From: a virus
Virus record (IMG/VR): IMGVR_UViG_3300028581_000183
Span: 1-28,840 of that record
Length of the DNA: 28,840 nt
Direction: 5' to 3' (one strand)
In this document: piece after piece, positions 13,700-18,739 of the stretch
Layout: each line of letters begins with the position of its first letter
Position numbering within the stretch: the first letter of the stretch is position 1
Made by a program: the position numbers and the translations under genes
The notes under the pieces: model-generated
What the model was told of the DNA's origin: nothing
The model's database searches: none
Seen by the model: the letters and a program-made list of their open reading frames with translations, nothing else

Positions 13700-14068
13700 T
13701 CACTCATTCTTATGGGTGTAGTGGCCTCGTAGGTGCGTTCGTTTCCTATGACAGTTGGCACATACTACATCGCACTTCTTTAACTCGGCGATCATTTTTT
13801 CCCAACTATTAGTCTTATGCAGTAGGGATGGGGTAAATTTTTTCTCAGAGGGCTCTCTATGGTCTAGGTCTAGGACATAGTAAGGGTACTTAACGCCACA
13901 ATCCATACAGCCACGGAGTTCTTTATACTTTTGTATGTAATCACGTATCTGGTGTTTCTTTGTTTTGTTACGGATTAATTGGGCGGGTTTATTTTTGTTG
14001 TAGTATCTCTTAGAAGATCTACTATTACTCTCTTTAGCCGCCTTGGACTTCCTGTCCTTATAAGGCAT
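13700..14068 (-). CDS. HNH endonuclease, 122 aa
   Basis: A basic N-terminus (about residues 1-45) precedes the HNH fold: CMDCGVKYPYYVLDLDHREP supplies the first CxxC zinc pair and the D-L-D-H catalytic strand, and CDVVCANCHRKRTH supplies the second CxxC and the final His. This is a compact zinc-stabilised HNH nuclease of phage type. It may be a homing-type nuclease or take part in DNA processing. It is the last gene of a short minus-strand unit and is followed by tandem hairpins. Confidence 0.88.
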   Translation of the reverse strand: MPYKDRKSKAAKESNSRSSKRYYNKNKPAQLIRNKTKKHQIRDYIQKYKELRGCMDCGVKYPYYVLDLDHREPSEKKFTPSLLHKTNSWEKMIAELKKCDVVCANCHRKRTHLRGHYTHKNE

Positions 14069-14072
14069 CTAG

Positions 14073-14243
14073 TTATTGCTGAGAATAAAGAATTGCGGCG
14101 GTAATCCAGAGTAATGCAATAATTACCGACATTATCTTCATCACCTTATAAACAGGTGAACTATTCTTACGGGAGAACCACAACAGATACAAGGCTACGA
14201 CAGTCAAACAGAGTAATGCTAAGAAGTCAGTTATTAAGATCAT
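14073..14243 (-). CDS. small two-span membrane protein, 56 aa
   Basis: Two hydrophobic segments are clear (residues about 3-22, LITDFLALLCLTVVALYLL in parts, and about 36-53, IMSVIIALLWITAAILY) with a basic linker (FSRKNSSPVYK). GGAGAATC precedes ATG 14243. It sits between a zinc-finger gene and the HNH gene. Another holin-like candidate, but far from the endolysin; function unknown. Confidence 0.6.
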   Translation of the reverse strand: MILITDFLALLCLTVVALYLLWFSRKNSSPVYKVMKIMSVIIALLWITAAILYSQQ

Positions 14244-14259
14244 TTGATTCTCCGATCAG

Positions 14260-14406
14260 TTATTTACAACTTGAACAGTAATTAGGGACTCGCAGGTTAT
14301 CTACTAAGGTCATGTAGTTTCTAGAACACCTGGAACAGGTGACCATTACATCCTTAATATCTTTAATGCGAGTATCTCTTCGCAACTCTAGACCAAATAG
14401 ATACAT
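14260..14406 (-). CDS. small zinc-ribbon protein, 48 aa
   Basis: MYLFGLELRRDTRIKDIKD is followed by two Cys pairs, VTCSRCSRN and NYCSSCK, forming a C-terminal zinc ribbon. GAGGAG precedes ATG 14406 and overlaps the end of the upstream gene. The frame ends 16 nt before the next start. No specific function; the ribbon suggests a nucleic-acid or protein contact. Confidence 0.65.
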   Translation of the reverse strand: MYLFGLELRRDTRIKDIKDVMVTCSRCSRNYMTLVDNLRVPNYCSSCK

Positions 14407-14408
14407 GA

Positions 14409-14537
14409 TTACTCCTCAAACTCAGTTGGCGGTAAATTGCCCCAACTTGGATTTCTTGCACCACACATAACACAAGTTACTTGACCATCCATATCTAGGT
14501 CAAACTCACACTTAGTGGCGCACTCTTTAGTACTCAT
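14409..14537 (-). CDS. small Cys-pair protein, 42 aa
   Basis: MSTKECATKCEFDLDMDGQVTC begins a four-Cys site completed by VTCVMCGARNPSWG. The pattern C-x3-C ... C-x2-C fits a zinc knuckle. It is the first gene of the 14537-13700 unit; the octamer CAGTAGCC lies 22 nt upstream and TTGACA a little further. The next gene starts 2 nt after its stop region. Function unknown. Confidence 0.6.
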   Translation of the reverse strand: MSTKECATKCEFDLDMDGQVTCVMCGARNPSWGNLPPTEFEE

Positions 14538-14559
14538 GGGATAAACCCTATACCCTCTT

Positions 14560-14577
14560 GGCTACTGTCTTTGTCAA
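14560..14577 (-). promoter_or_regulatory. CAGTAGCC element with TTGACA before the 14537 unit
   Basis: On the minus strand TTGACA (about 14577-14572) is followed by AAGA and then CAGTAGCC (14567-14560); TATAGGG comes after it. A -35 of perfect consensus beside the octamer supports a promoter here, although the spacing to TATAGG is 19 nt, longer than usual. Confidence 0.5.
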
Positions 14578-14592
14578 TACTGAAGAAAAAAA

Positions 14593-14751
14593 TTATTGGG
14601 GGTTTTCTTGGGAATCCTTGACTATCTGGGTTATCTGATCAATAGTGGGGGCGGATAAATTTAAGCCTTGTATACCCTCAAGTATCTCTTTAGCCATCTG
14701 ATTGCGGACACTGGCTTTTAACTCGTCGAAGACGTGGGAGGTTTGTTCCAT
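14593..14751 (-). CDS. hypothetical helical protein, 52 aa
   Basis: MEQTSHVFDELKASVRNQMA and the following residues look like a single long helix, then SAPTIDQITQIVKDSQ. Its ATG overlaps the stop of the 143-residue gene (TAATG), which supports translation. It is the last gene of the 15567-14593 unit; a run of T follows its stop but no good hairpin is seen. Function unknown. Confidence 0.6.
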   Translation of the reverse strand: MEQTSHVFDELKASVRNQMAKEILEGIQGLNLSAPTIDQITQIVKDSQENPQ

Positions 14752-15182
14752 TATGAGAATTGTTGTGGGTTTAGATTATTATGGGACATAAGTTTAGAAA
14801 ACCGTTCTCCTAGTTCAGAGTCGTGGGTACCAGCCATTTGACGATAGTCATCTAGATGGGACTGGATTTTTGACATATGGTCAGCAAAAGGTTTAGTCAC
14901 AGGACTATTAGCGCCCAAGTTGTAATGGGCTACCTGATGGGCTGCACCAAGAGCATCCACTACATGACCTAAATGAGTAGTGGCAGATGCGTGGTTGTTC
15001 TCATCGTAAGATGAGTTAGCAAACTCATGATGCATCTGGGCGGTTTCTAGGTATTTGTTCATAAAAACAACTGTGGTATTTACGTGTCCACGTTTTTCTT
15101 CTTCAACACCTCTTTGAACTTTATTAATCAGTGTATTGATACCCCTAGTAACATGGCCAAATGCTTTATCTTCGTTAGCCAT
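14751..15182 (-). CDS. helical hypothetical protein ending in the LNPQQF tag, 143 aa
   Basis: The protein is almost entirely helical and His/Asn-rich (NTLINKVQRGVEEEKRGH; TAQMHHEFANSSYDENN; GHVVDALGAAHQVAHY). Its last residues are NNLNPQQFS, a close match to the N-terminal tag of the enzymes in the neighbouring operon but at the C-terminus. It may be a helical-bundle virion or scaffold protein. The shared motif suggests that both groups meet the same partner or protease. ATG 15182 lies 6 nt after the stop of the gene before it. Confidence 0.7.
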   Translation of the reverse strand: MANEDKAFGHVTRGINTLINKVQRGVEEEKRGHVNTTVVFMNKYLETAQMHHEFANSSYDENNHASATTHLGHVVDALGAAHQVAHYNLGANSPVTKPFADHMSKIQSHLDDYRQMAGTHDSELGERFSKLMSHNNLNPQQFS

Positions 15183-15188
15183 TACAGA

Positions 15189-15419
15189 TTATGGGCGTTC
15201 TTCTTTAAATTTGCCCTCATAGTAGTCAAAGCCTTCTTCACCAGTGTTTACTTTAATGTCGTGCTCTCCCATGCGATGGGCACGGGCACGGTTTACATTT
15301 AAAAGGTCAATGTCATCGCCACTTGCTTGGTAATCCTCAAATTGCCGACCTAAATAATTTTTATTTCGCTTTTTAGATGGAGACTTCTCCTCATAATCAG
15401 CGTAATCATCTAAAGCCAT
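15189..15419 (-). CDS. hypothetical charged protein, 76 aa
   Basis: ATG 15419 (MALDDYADYEEKSPSKKR) is chosen because the longer frame to 15536 runs through a separate zinc-finger gene (15439-15567) and AGGTTGCT lies just before 15419. The sequence is Asp/Glu-rich at the start, basic in the middle and polar throughout, with an NVNRARAHRMGEHDIKV segment. No domain is recognised. It lies in the 15567-14593 unit. Confidence 0.6.
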   Translation of the reverse strand: MALDDYADYEEKSPSKKRNKNYLGRQFEDYQASGDDIDLLNVNRARAHRMGEHDIKVNTGEEGFDYYEGKFKEERP

Positions 15420-15438
15420 AGCAACCTCGTTTCGTGGC

Positions 15439-15567
15439 CTAAGTGTAGACCGCCACATCCCAACAAGGTTGGCAAAGATACCCTTGTTTCTCGGGAACAT
15501 ATAGATGTGTGTATCTAGATTTAATCTTATTTTCACAAGTAAGGCATAACCAAGGCGCTGTTTTCAT
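15439..15567 (-). CDS. small zinc-finger protein, 42 aa
   Basis: MKTAPWLCLTCENKIKSRY carries the first CxxC, and GYLCQPCWDVAVYT the second, with the aromatic-rich stretch THLYVPEKQ between. This is a compact two-pair zinc finger. The frame is too short to stand out by length, but it is preceded by the CAGTAGCC element 19 nt before its ATG and fits exactly before the next start at 15419. First gene of its unit. Confidence 0.6.
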   Translation of the reverse strand: MKTAPWLCLTCENKIKSRYTHLYVPEKQGYLCQPCWDVAVYT

Positions 15568-15586
15568 ACCCATAGCCTACCCCATC

Positions 15587-15594
15587 GGCTACTG
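15587..15594 (-). promoter_or_regulatory. CAGTAGCC element before the 15567 unit
   Basis: CAGTAGCC on the minus strand, 19 nt before ATG 15567, followed by GATGGGGTAGGCTATGGGT up to the start. A small hairpin (ATACT/AGTAT near 15606-15622) lies just before it and may end the GNAT transcript. Confidence 0.45.
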
Positions 15595-15619
15595 CTTAGA
15601 TCGATACTATAAAAAAGTA

Positions 15620-15979
15620 TTATTTAGGGGAGGTAGGCTTTTTTAAAGACTTTTTCCAGGCTTTGCCTGCTTTTGATAGGTTAGAACTATGTTTTGGTGC
15701 AATTAAACCTTTTTCTTCAGATTGTTTGTTTGCCTCGTTTAACAAGTGCGTAGCAACTCCACGATGACGGTGGTCATCTGCTACTACAATGTTTCTTATA
15801 TGACCTGTTTCAGGGTGCCAAGAGATGAACCCAGCATAAGTATTTTCGTTTTGATTGTTTCCTTTATAGGCCTCAATTGAATTAGACCTAGGAATTCCTC
15901 CATCATCGTATATATACGTCAAATCACTGTGGGCATATTTTCCCAATTGTTTAGGGGAAAGGTGGTCTGAGGCTGCCAT
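15620..15979 (-). CDS. GNAT acetyltransferase with N-terminal tag variant, 119 aa
   Basis: MAASDHLSPKQLGKYAHSD begins with a variant of the shared tag (H-L-S-P-K-Q-L). The acetyltransferase core is NTYAGFISWHPETGHI, then NIVVADDHRHRGVATHLLNEA, where H-R-G-V-A is the acetyl-CoA loop, and the C-terminus is basic (GKAWKKSLKKPTSPK). It is a separate single-gene unit preceded by CAGTAGCC 13 nt before the ATG. It is related in fold but not closely in sequence to the 12780-13130 GNAT. Target unknown. Confidence 0.8.
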   Translation of the reverse strand: MAASDHLSPKQLGKYAHSDLTYIYDDGGIPRSNSIEAYKGNNQNENTYAGFISWHPETGHIRNIVVADDHRHRGVATHLLNEANKQSEEKGLIAPKHSSNLSKAGKAWKKSLKKPTSPK

Positions 15980-15992
15980 ACCCCTAGTTTAC

Positions 15993-16000
15993 GGCTACTG
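15993..16000 (-). promoter_or_regulatory. CAGTAGCC element before the 15979 gene
   Basis: CAGTAGCC on the minus strand, 13 nt before ATG 15979, followed by GTAAACTAGGGGT. TTGATG lies about 20 nt further upstream and could be a weak -35. Confidence 0.45.
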
Positions 16001-16090
16001 CCATCCTCCCACAGCATCAACCATGTCTCCGACCTGGGGGGTCCCCTGTGCGCTGGCGTTTAATGGTGGGGGGGTCTTGGCTTATTTGTT

Positions 16091-16141
16091 TGTGTTAACA
16101 CTTACACCTGATTACTAATCAGGTGCGATCTTGTTAACACA
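16091..16141. repeat. nested inverted repeat (cruciform-forming)
   Basis: Outer arms TGTGTTAACA (16091-16100) and TGTTAACACA (16132-16141) are perfect complements, and inner arms CACCTGATT (16105-16113) and AATCAGGTG (16117-16125) also pair perfectly over a 3-nt loop. GTGTTAACAC at 16092-16101 is itself a palindrome. Candidate repressor or initiator sites; no T-run follows, so it is not an obvious terminator. Confidence 0.7.
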
Positions 16142-16207
16142 CGCTTAATTACCATGTGTTCCACATATCTTGATGACGAATTGATGACGGATAACAATTA
16201 ACAGTTC

Positions 16208-16215
16208 GGCTACTG
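16208..16215 (-). promoter_or_regulatory. fifth CAGTAGCC element, no gene directly downstream
   Basis: CAGTAGCC on the minus strand inside the control region, about 230 nt before the GNAT start at 15979. It could mark a second, longer-leader start for that gene or a non-coding transcript. Same octamer as the four gene-linked copies. Confidence 0.3.
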
Positions 16216-16272
16216 CGATCAATAACATTTTGTCCATACGACCACCACCAGCCTATTAGCCAACTCTCCGAG

Positions 16273-16308
16273 TTGTTATCAGATCATTACTTGTTATCAG
16301 ATCATTAC
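16273..16308. repeat. 18-bp perfect tandem repeat, iteron-like
   Basis: TTGTTATCAGATCATTAC occurs twice head to tail (16273-16290 and 16291-16308). An inverted copy of its first eight bases (GATAACAA) lies near 16191-16198. Short tandem direct repeats in a non-coding region resemble iterons that bind a replication initiator or regulator; function is an inference. Confidence 0.7.
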
Positions 16309-16425
16309 TGCTTATCTCCTTGTAATAACTCACATAACCAAACGCACACGCATTACTAACTAGCCATGTATCTAGTGCTTCACTTGAATACATATCATTA
16401 CTACAACTTCGTTGTGGCTATCTAC

Positions 16426-16448
16426 TCTTGGCTCTCTTGGCTCTCTTG
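16426..16448. repeat. 9-bp direct repeat, 2.6 copies
   Basis: TCTTGGCTC is repeated twice and followed by TCTTGGG. It may be replication slippage or a binding-site array. No gene crosses it. Confidence 0.6.
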
Positions 16449-16614
16449 GGTATTCATATAACTATCCATTAAACATGGAACATGTATCTATCTATCTCTC
16501 TATTTAGTTATTACTGGAAAAAAATACTTCGGGCGCAATTTCCCACCTAACTAAATAACTTCAACAAAGCGCACACACATAACTAAATTAACTAACTCGC
16601 ATCTGCGTTCGTAA

Positions 16615-16633
16615 AGTTAGTTCGCAACTAACT
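16615..16633. repeat. AGTTAGTT-CGC-AACTAACT palindrome
   Basis: AGTTAGTT (16615-16622) and AACTAACT (16626-16633) pair perfectly over CGC. Related AACTAA/TTAGTT words crowd this part of the control region (16545-16700, 16999-17010) and the same arms form hairpins at 25203-25286 and 27419-27452. Confidence 0.65.
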
Positions 16634-16780
16634 CCCCACCACCGCCAGCACCGCCACCACTAAGTTCCAGCCGTTAGAACATGTGTTCGCATAGTTAGTT
16701 CGCCAGTTTGCCGATTACCCCCCACGCTTGGGGCTTTCACGCTCAGATACCCCAAATCGGGCTTCTAAGGGGCTTTTTAG

Positions 16781-16823
16781 CCCTTTACCCCCCTTTTTGA
16801 GCCTATTACCCCACCCAAACCCC
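16781..16823 (-). other. G-run cluster on the minus strand, possible G-quadruplex
   Basis: The minus strand reads GGGG-TTT-GGG-T-GGGG, a 15-nt gap, GGGGGG-TAAA-GGG. Four or more G-runs in 43 nt in an AT-rich genome could fold as a quadruplex, though one loop is long. It may only reflect the C-rich composition of this segment. Confidence 0.3.
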
Positions 16824-17056
16824 AATAAACCAGCCATGAGCCAGCGTGTTCCACGCTCAAAGGGGCAAATCGGACATTTCCCCCCCGATCATGCTCTCGG
16901 CTCTTAATAGGGGTGTTAGGTCACCTGGATTACTTCGTGTATCTTTGGACATGGCACACGACAATTAAATAATTAACTTTTTCAGAAACCTCTAGGGGCA
17001 ATTAGTTAGTTATTTATGCGAGTGGTAAAGGGCTAGTCAGAAATTAAATATCTAGT

Positions 17057-17096
17057 GAACTTATTAAGTCATTAAATCCTTCGGGAACTTATTAAG
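17057..17096. repeat. GAACTTATTAAG direct repeat, two copies 28 bp apart
   Basis: Perfect copies at 17057-17068 and 17085-17096; each contains the palindrome CTTATTAAG. The spacing start to start is 28 bp, close to but short of three helical turns. Position upstream of the plus-strand early genes suggests operator sites. Confidence 0.5.
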
Positions 17097-17136
17097 GTGA
17101 TAGAAAATAATTGGCTGATAATTAAATAGAGAATTG

Positions 17137-17142
17137 TATTAT
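17137..17142 (+). promoter_or_regulatory. possible early promoter -10 box
   Basis: TATTAT preceded by TTG, in AT-rich sequence 136 nt before the first plus-strand gene. TTGGCT at 17112-17117 is a weak -35 at long spacing. It would give a structured 5' leader. Low-confidence call. Confidence 0.25.
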
Positions 17143-17151
17143 GTTTTTTCT

Positions 17152-17227
17152 GCTATTACTGAACAATAAATAATCTGCGAATTATCTTTGTTTAGTAATA
17201 GCGGTGAATACATAATCAAATGTATTC
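17152..17227 (+). promoter_or_regulatory. two hairpins in the leader of the early genes
   Basis: GCTATTACTGAA (17152-17163) pairs with TTTAGTAATAGC (17191-17202) with one G-U pair, and GAATACAT (17206-17213) pairs perfectly with ATGTATTC (17220-17227) over six bases. They lie just before the 17278 start and could be operators or mRNA leader structures. No T-run follows. Confidence 0.45.
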
Positions 17228-17277
17228 AATACAACTTAATAATAATTTGTTCCTTCCCCCTAACAAAAGGAATAATA

Positions 17278-17457
17278 ATGAAAACAAATACCTACATAGA
17301 TACAAACGGAAATATCGTTGCTACTGGAACAATATCTATTAACCAAATTGATCTTGTTCTATCTAACGGAACTCGCTTTTTTTCTACTCGTTCCGACAAT
17401 TACACCCTTGATGTTTTGAAAAACTTAAACATTAACAAAATAATCAAAGGACTTTAA
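17278..17457 (+). CDS. hypothetical small protein, 59 aa, first early gene
   Basis: ATG 17278 (MKTNTYIDTNGNIVATGTIS) has AAAAGGAA upstream; a longer in-frame extension to 17188 runs through the leader hairpins and is unlikely to be translated. The sequence looks like short beta strands followed by a helix (NYTLDVLKNLNINKIIKGL). No family is recognised. It is the first gene of the plus-strand block. Confidence 0.6.
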   Translation: MKTNTYIDTNGNIVATGTISINQIDLVLSNGTRFFSTRSDNYTLDVLKNLNINKIIKGL

Positions 17458-17469
17458 GAAAGGTTGTTA

Positions 17470-17766
17470 ATGAACGAACCAATTAAAAAACTAATTGTAG
17501 ATGATCTAACTCTTGATGAACTTGGGTTGCTCTACACCGCATTAAAAGGCATGGCAATAAAAATGAAAGAGTTTGGAGATGAAGTTCCGCAAGAACTTTT
17601 GGAAATAACTTTTTCACTTGGACAAAAAGTTCAAATTATCTTTGATCGCAAAAGTGATGAGAGAGTTGCTTTTTTTGAACTGGCTAATGAGTTATTAGAT
17701 GATGTTGCTATTGCTTCTGAAATTATTACCGCAAATCCTAATATCTCAATACCTGAATATAAATAA
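17470..17766 (+). CDS. hypothetical helical protein, 98 aa
   Basis: ATG 17470 (MNEPIKKLIVDDLTLDELGL) follows AAAGG at six nt; TTG 17464 is a possible earlier start. Acidic and helical throughout (VAFFELANELLDDVAIASEII). No motif is recognised. It is followed by a 12-bp perfect hairpin, so it probably ends a short early transcript with 17278-17457. Confidence 0.65.
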   Translation: MNEPIKKLIVDDLTLDELGLLYTALKGMAIKMKEFGDEVPQELLEITFSLGQKVQIIFDRKSDERVAFFELANELLDDVAIASEIITANPNISIPEYK

Positions 17767-17772
17767 ATAAGT

Positions 17773-17804
17773 TTGTGTTAGTGATTAGGCTTTCACTAAC
17801 ACAA
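17773..17804 (+). terminator. 12-bp perfect hairpin between 17766 and 17860
   Basis: TTGTGTTAGTGA (17773-17784) and TCACTAACACAA (17793-17804) pair fully over an 8-nt loop and are followed by TTTACTT. Position after a stop codon fits a terminator or attenuator; the T-run is short. Confidence 0.6.
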
Positions 17805-17859
17805 TTTACTTCCCTTGTAATACAAATCAAATAACAACTAACAGAAACGGAAAACAAAA

Positions 17860-18726
17860 ATGACTACGACAACAACAAAGTCCTTCTTTGTTCCTACTTT
17901 GGAACAAACAGGACACTACATAGAGAGAACTTTCGCTGGCAATATCGGTGAAACTCAAATGTATGACTACGCACTTGAAAACAAAATGAATATCTTAATT
18001 GAAGGTGAAGCAGGAACAGGTAAAACAACTTCTGCTATGGCTTACGCTTCAAGGCGTAAAATGAACTTCTTTGCCGTTCCTTCTAACAACGCACTTGATT
18101 TCACACAATTAACTGGTGGATTATTTCCCGATAACAAGGGAGAGTTAAAGTGGGTTGACGGCGCAATTACTAAGATCGTTCGTGAAGGTGGAGTGTTATT
18201 GATTAACGAACTAAATAACGCACCTAAAAATCTTTCACAATATCTAATGAGTTTATTAGATGATCGCAGATCAATTACTTTAATGAGCCACGACAACGAA
18301 GTTATCCACGCTCACCCTGATTTATTAGTGGTGGCAGATATGAACCCTAACTATCGTGGAACTCAATTACTTAACGAAGCATGGAAAGATCGCTTTGCTA
18401 TTAAGTTAACTTACAACTACGACACAAACATTGAAAAGCAAATTGTTAATTCAGGTTCATTACTGGAACTTGCTAATGGTATGCGTTCAACAATTCGTGT
18501 TAATGATGTTAGTTCGTCTGCTTCAACGATATTTGAAACGCCAGTATCTACTCGTATATTAAAAACCTTTGAGCAACTTGCTAAGGGTCTTTCTTACGAT
18601 TTTGCTACCGAAGTATTTGTTAACAACTTTGCTGATGATGAACGACCAGCAGTTCGCATGTTGTTAGAAGGTAGCGAATACAACATTAAATCCGATCTCG
18701 GATTACTTCAACCAGTTAACGCTTAG
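17860..18726 (+). CDS. MoxR/CobS-like AAA+ ATPase, 288 aa
   Basis: Walker A is GEAGTGKT (residues 49-56), Walker B is GVLLINE (about 111-117), sensor 1 lies in VVADMNPNYRG (about 157-167) and a candidate arginine finger in EAWKDRFA. The insert before Walker B and the order of motifs fit the MoxR/AAA_5 group. Such ATPases work with VWA-domain partners to remodel or insert metal into target complexes, and a VWA gene follows 13 nt downstream. Substrate in phage infection is unknown. The N-terminal threonine run (MTTTTTK) is probably disordered. Confidence 0.87.
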   Translation: MTTTTTKSFFVPTLEQTGHYIERTFAGNIGETQMYDYALENKMNILIEGEAGTGKTTSAMAYASRRKMNFFAVPSNNALDFTQLTGGLFPDNKGELKWVDGAITKIVREGGVLLINELNNAPKNLSQYLMSLLDDRRSITLMSHDNEVIHAHPDLLVVADMNPNYRGTQLLNEAWKDRFAIKLTYNYDTNIEKQIVNSGSLLELANGMRSTIRVNDVSSSASTIFETPVSTRILKTFEQLAKGLSYDFATEVFVNNFADDERPAVRMLLEGSEYNIKSDLGLLQPVNA

Positions 18727-18739
18727 TTAGGAATAAATA

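Larger units (their letters stand above)
16001..17277. other. 1.3-kb non-coding divergent control region
   Basis: No frame here has both length and a ribosome-binding site. The region separates the minus-strand and plus-strand gene blocks. It contains a nested inverted repeat, an 18-bp tandem repeat, 9-bp repeats, several AACTAACT/AGTTAGTT palindromes, a C-rich segment with short hairpins (about 16716-16910) that contrasts with the AT-rich surroundings, and AT-rich sequence with repeats near 17057-17227. This is what one expects of a divergent promoter region, and possibly a replication origin; the sequence alone does not prove either. Confidence 0.6.

Noticed and set aside
16023-16118. 31-codon plus-strand frame with hydrophobic end in the control region
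   Set aside because: No ribosome-binding site and it runs into the inverted repeat.
16273-16308. CRISPR-like repeats
   Set aside because: Only two adjoining copies with no spacers and no cas genes.
16716-16837. 40-codon minus-strand frame (MAGLLGFGWGN...) in the C-rich segment
   Set aside because: Open because C-rich DNA lacks stops; no ribosome-binding site and no neighbour coupling.
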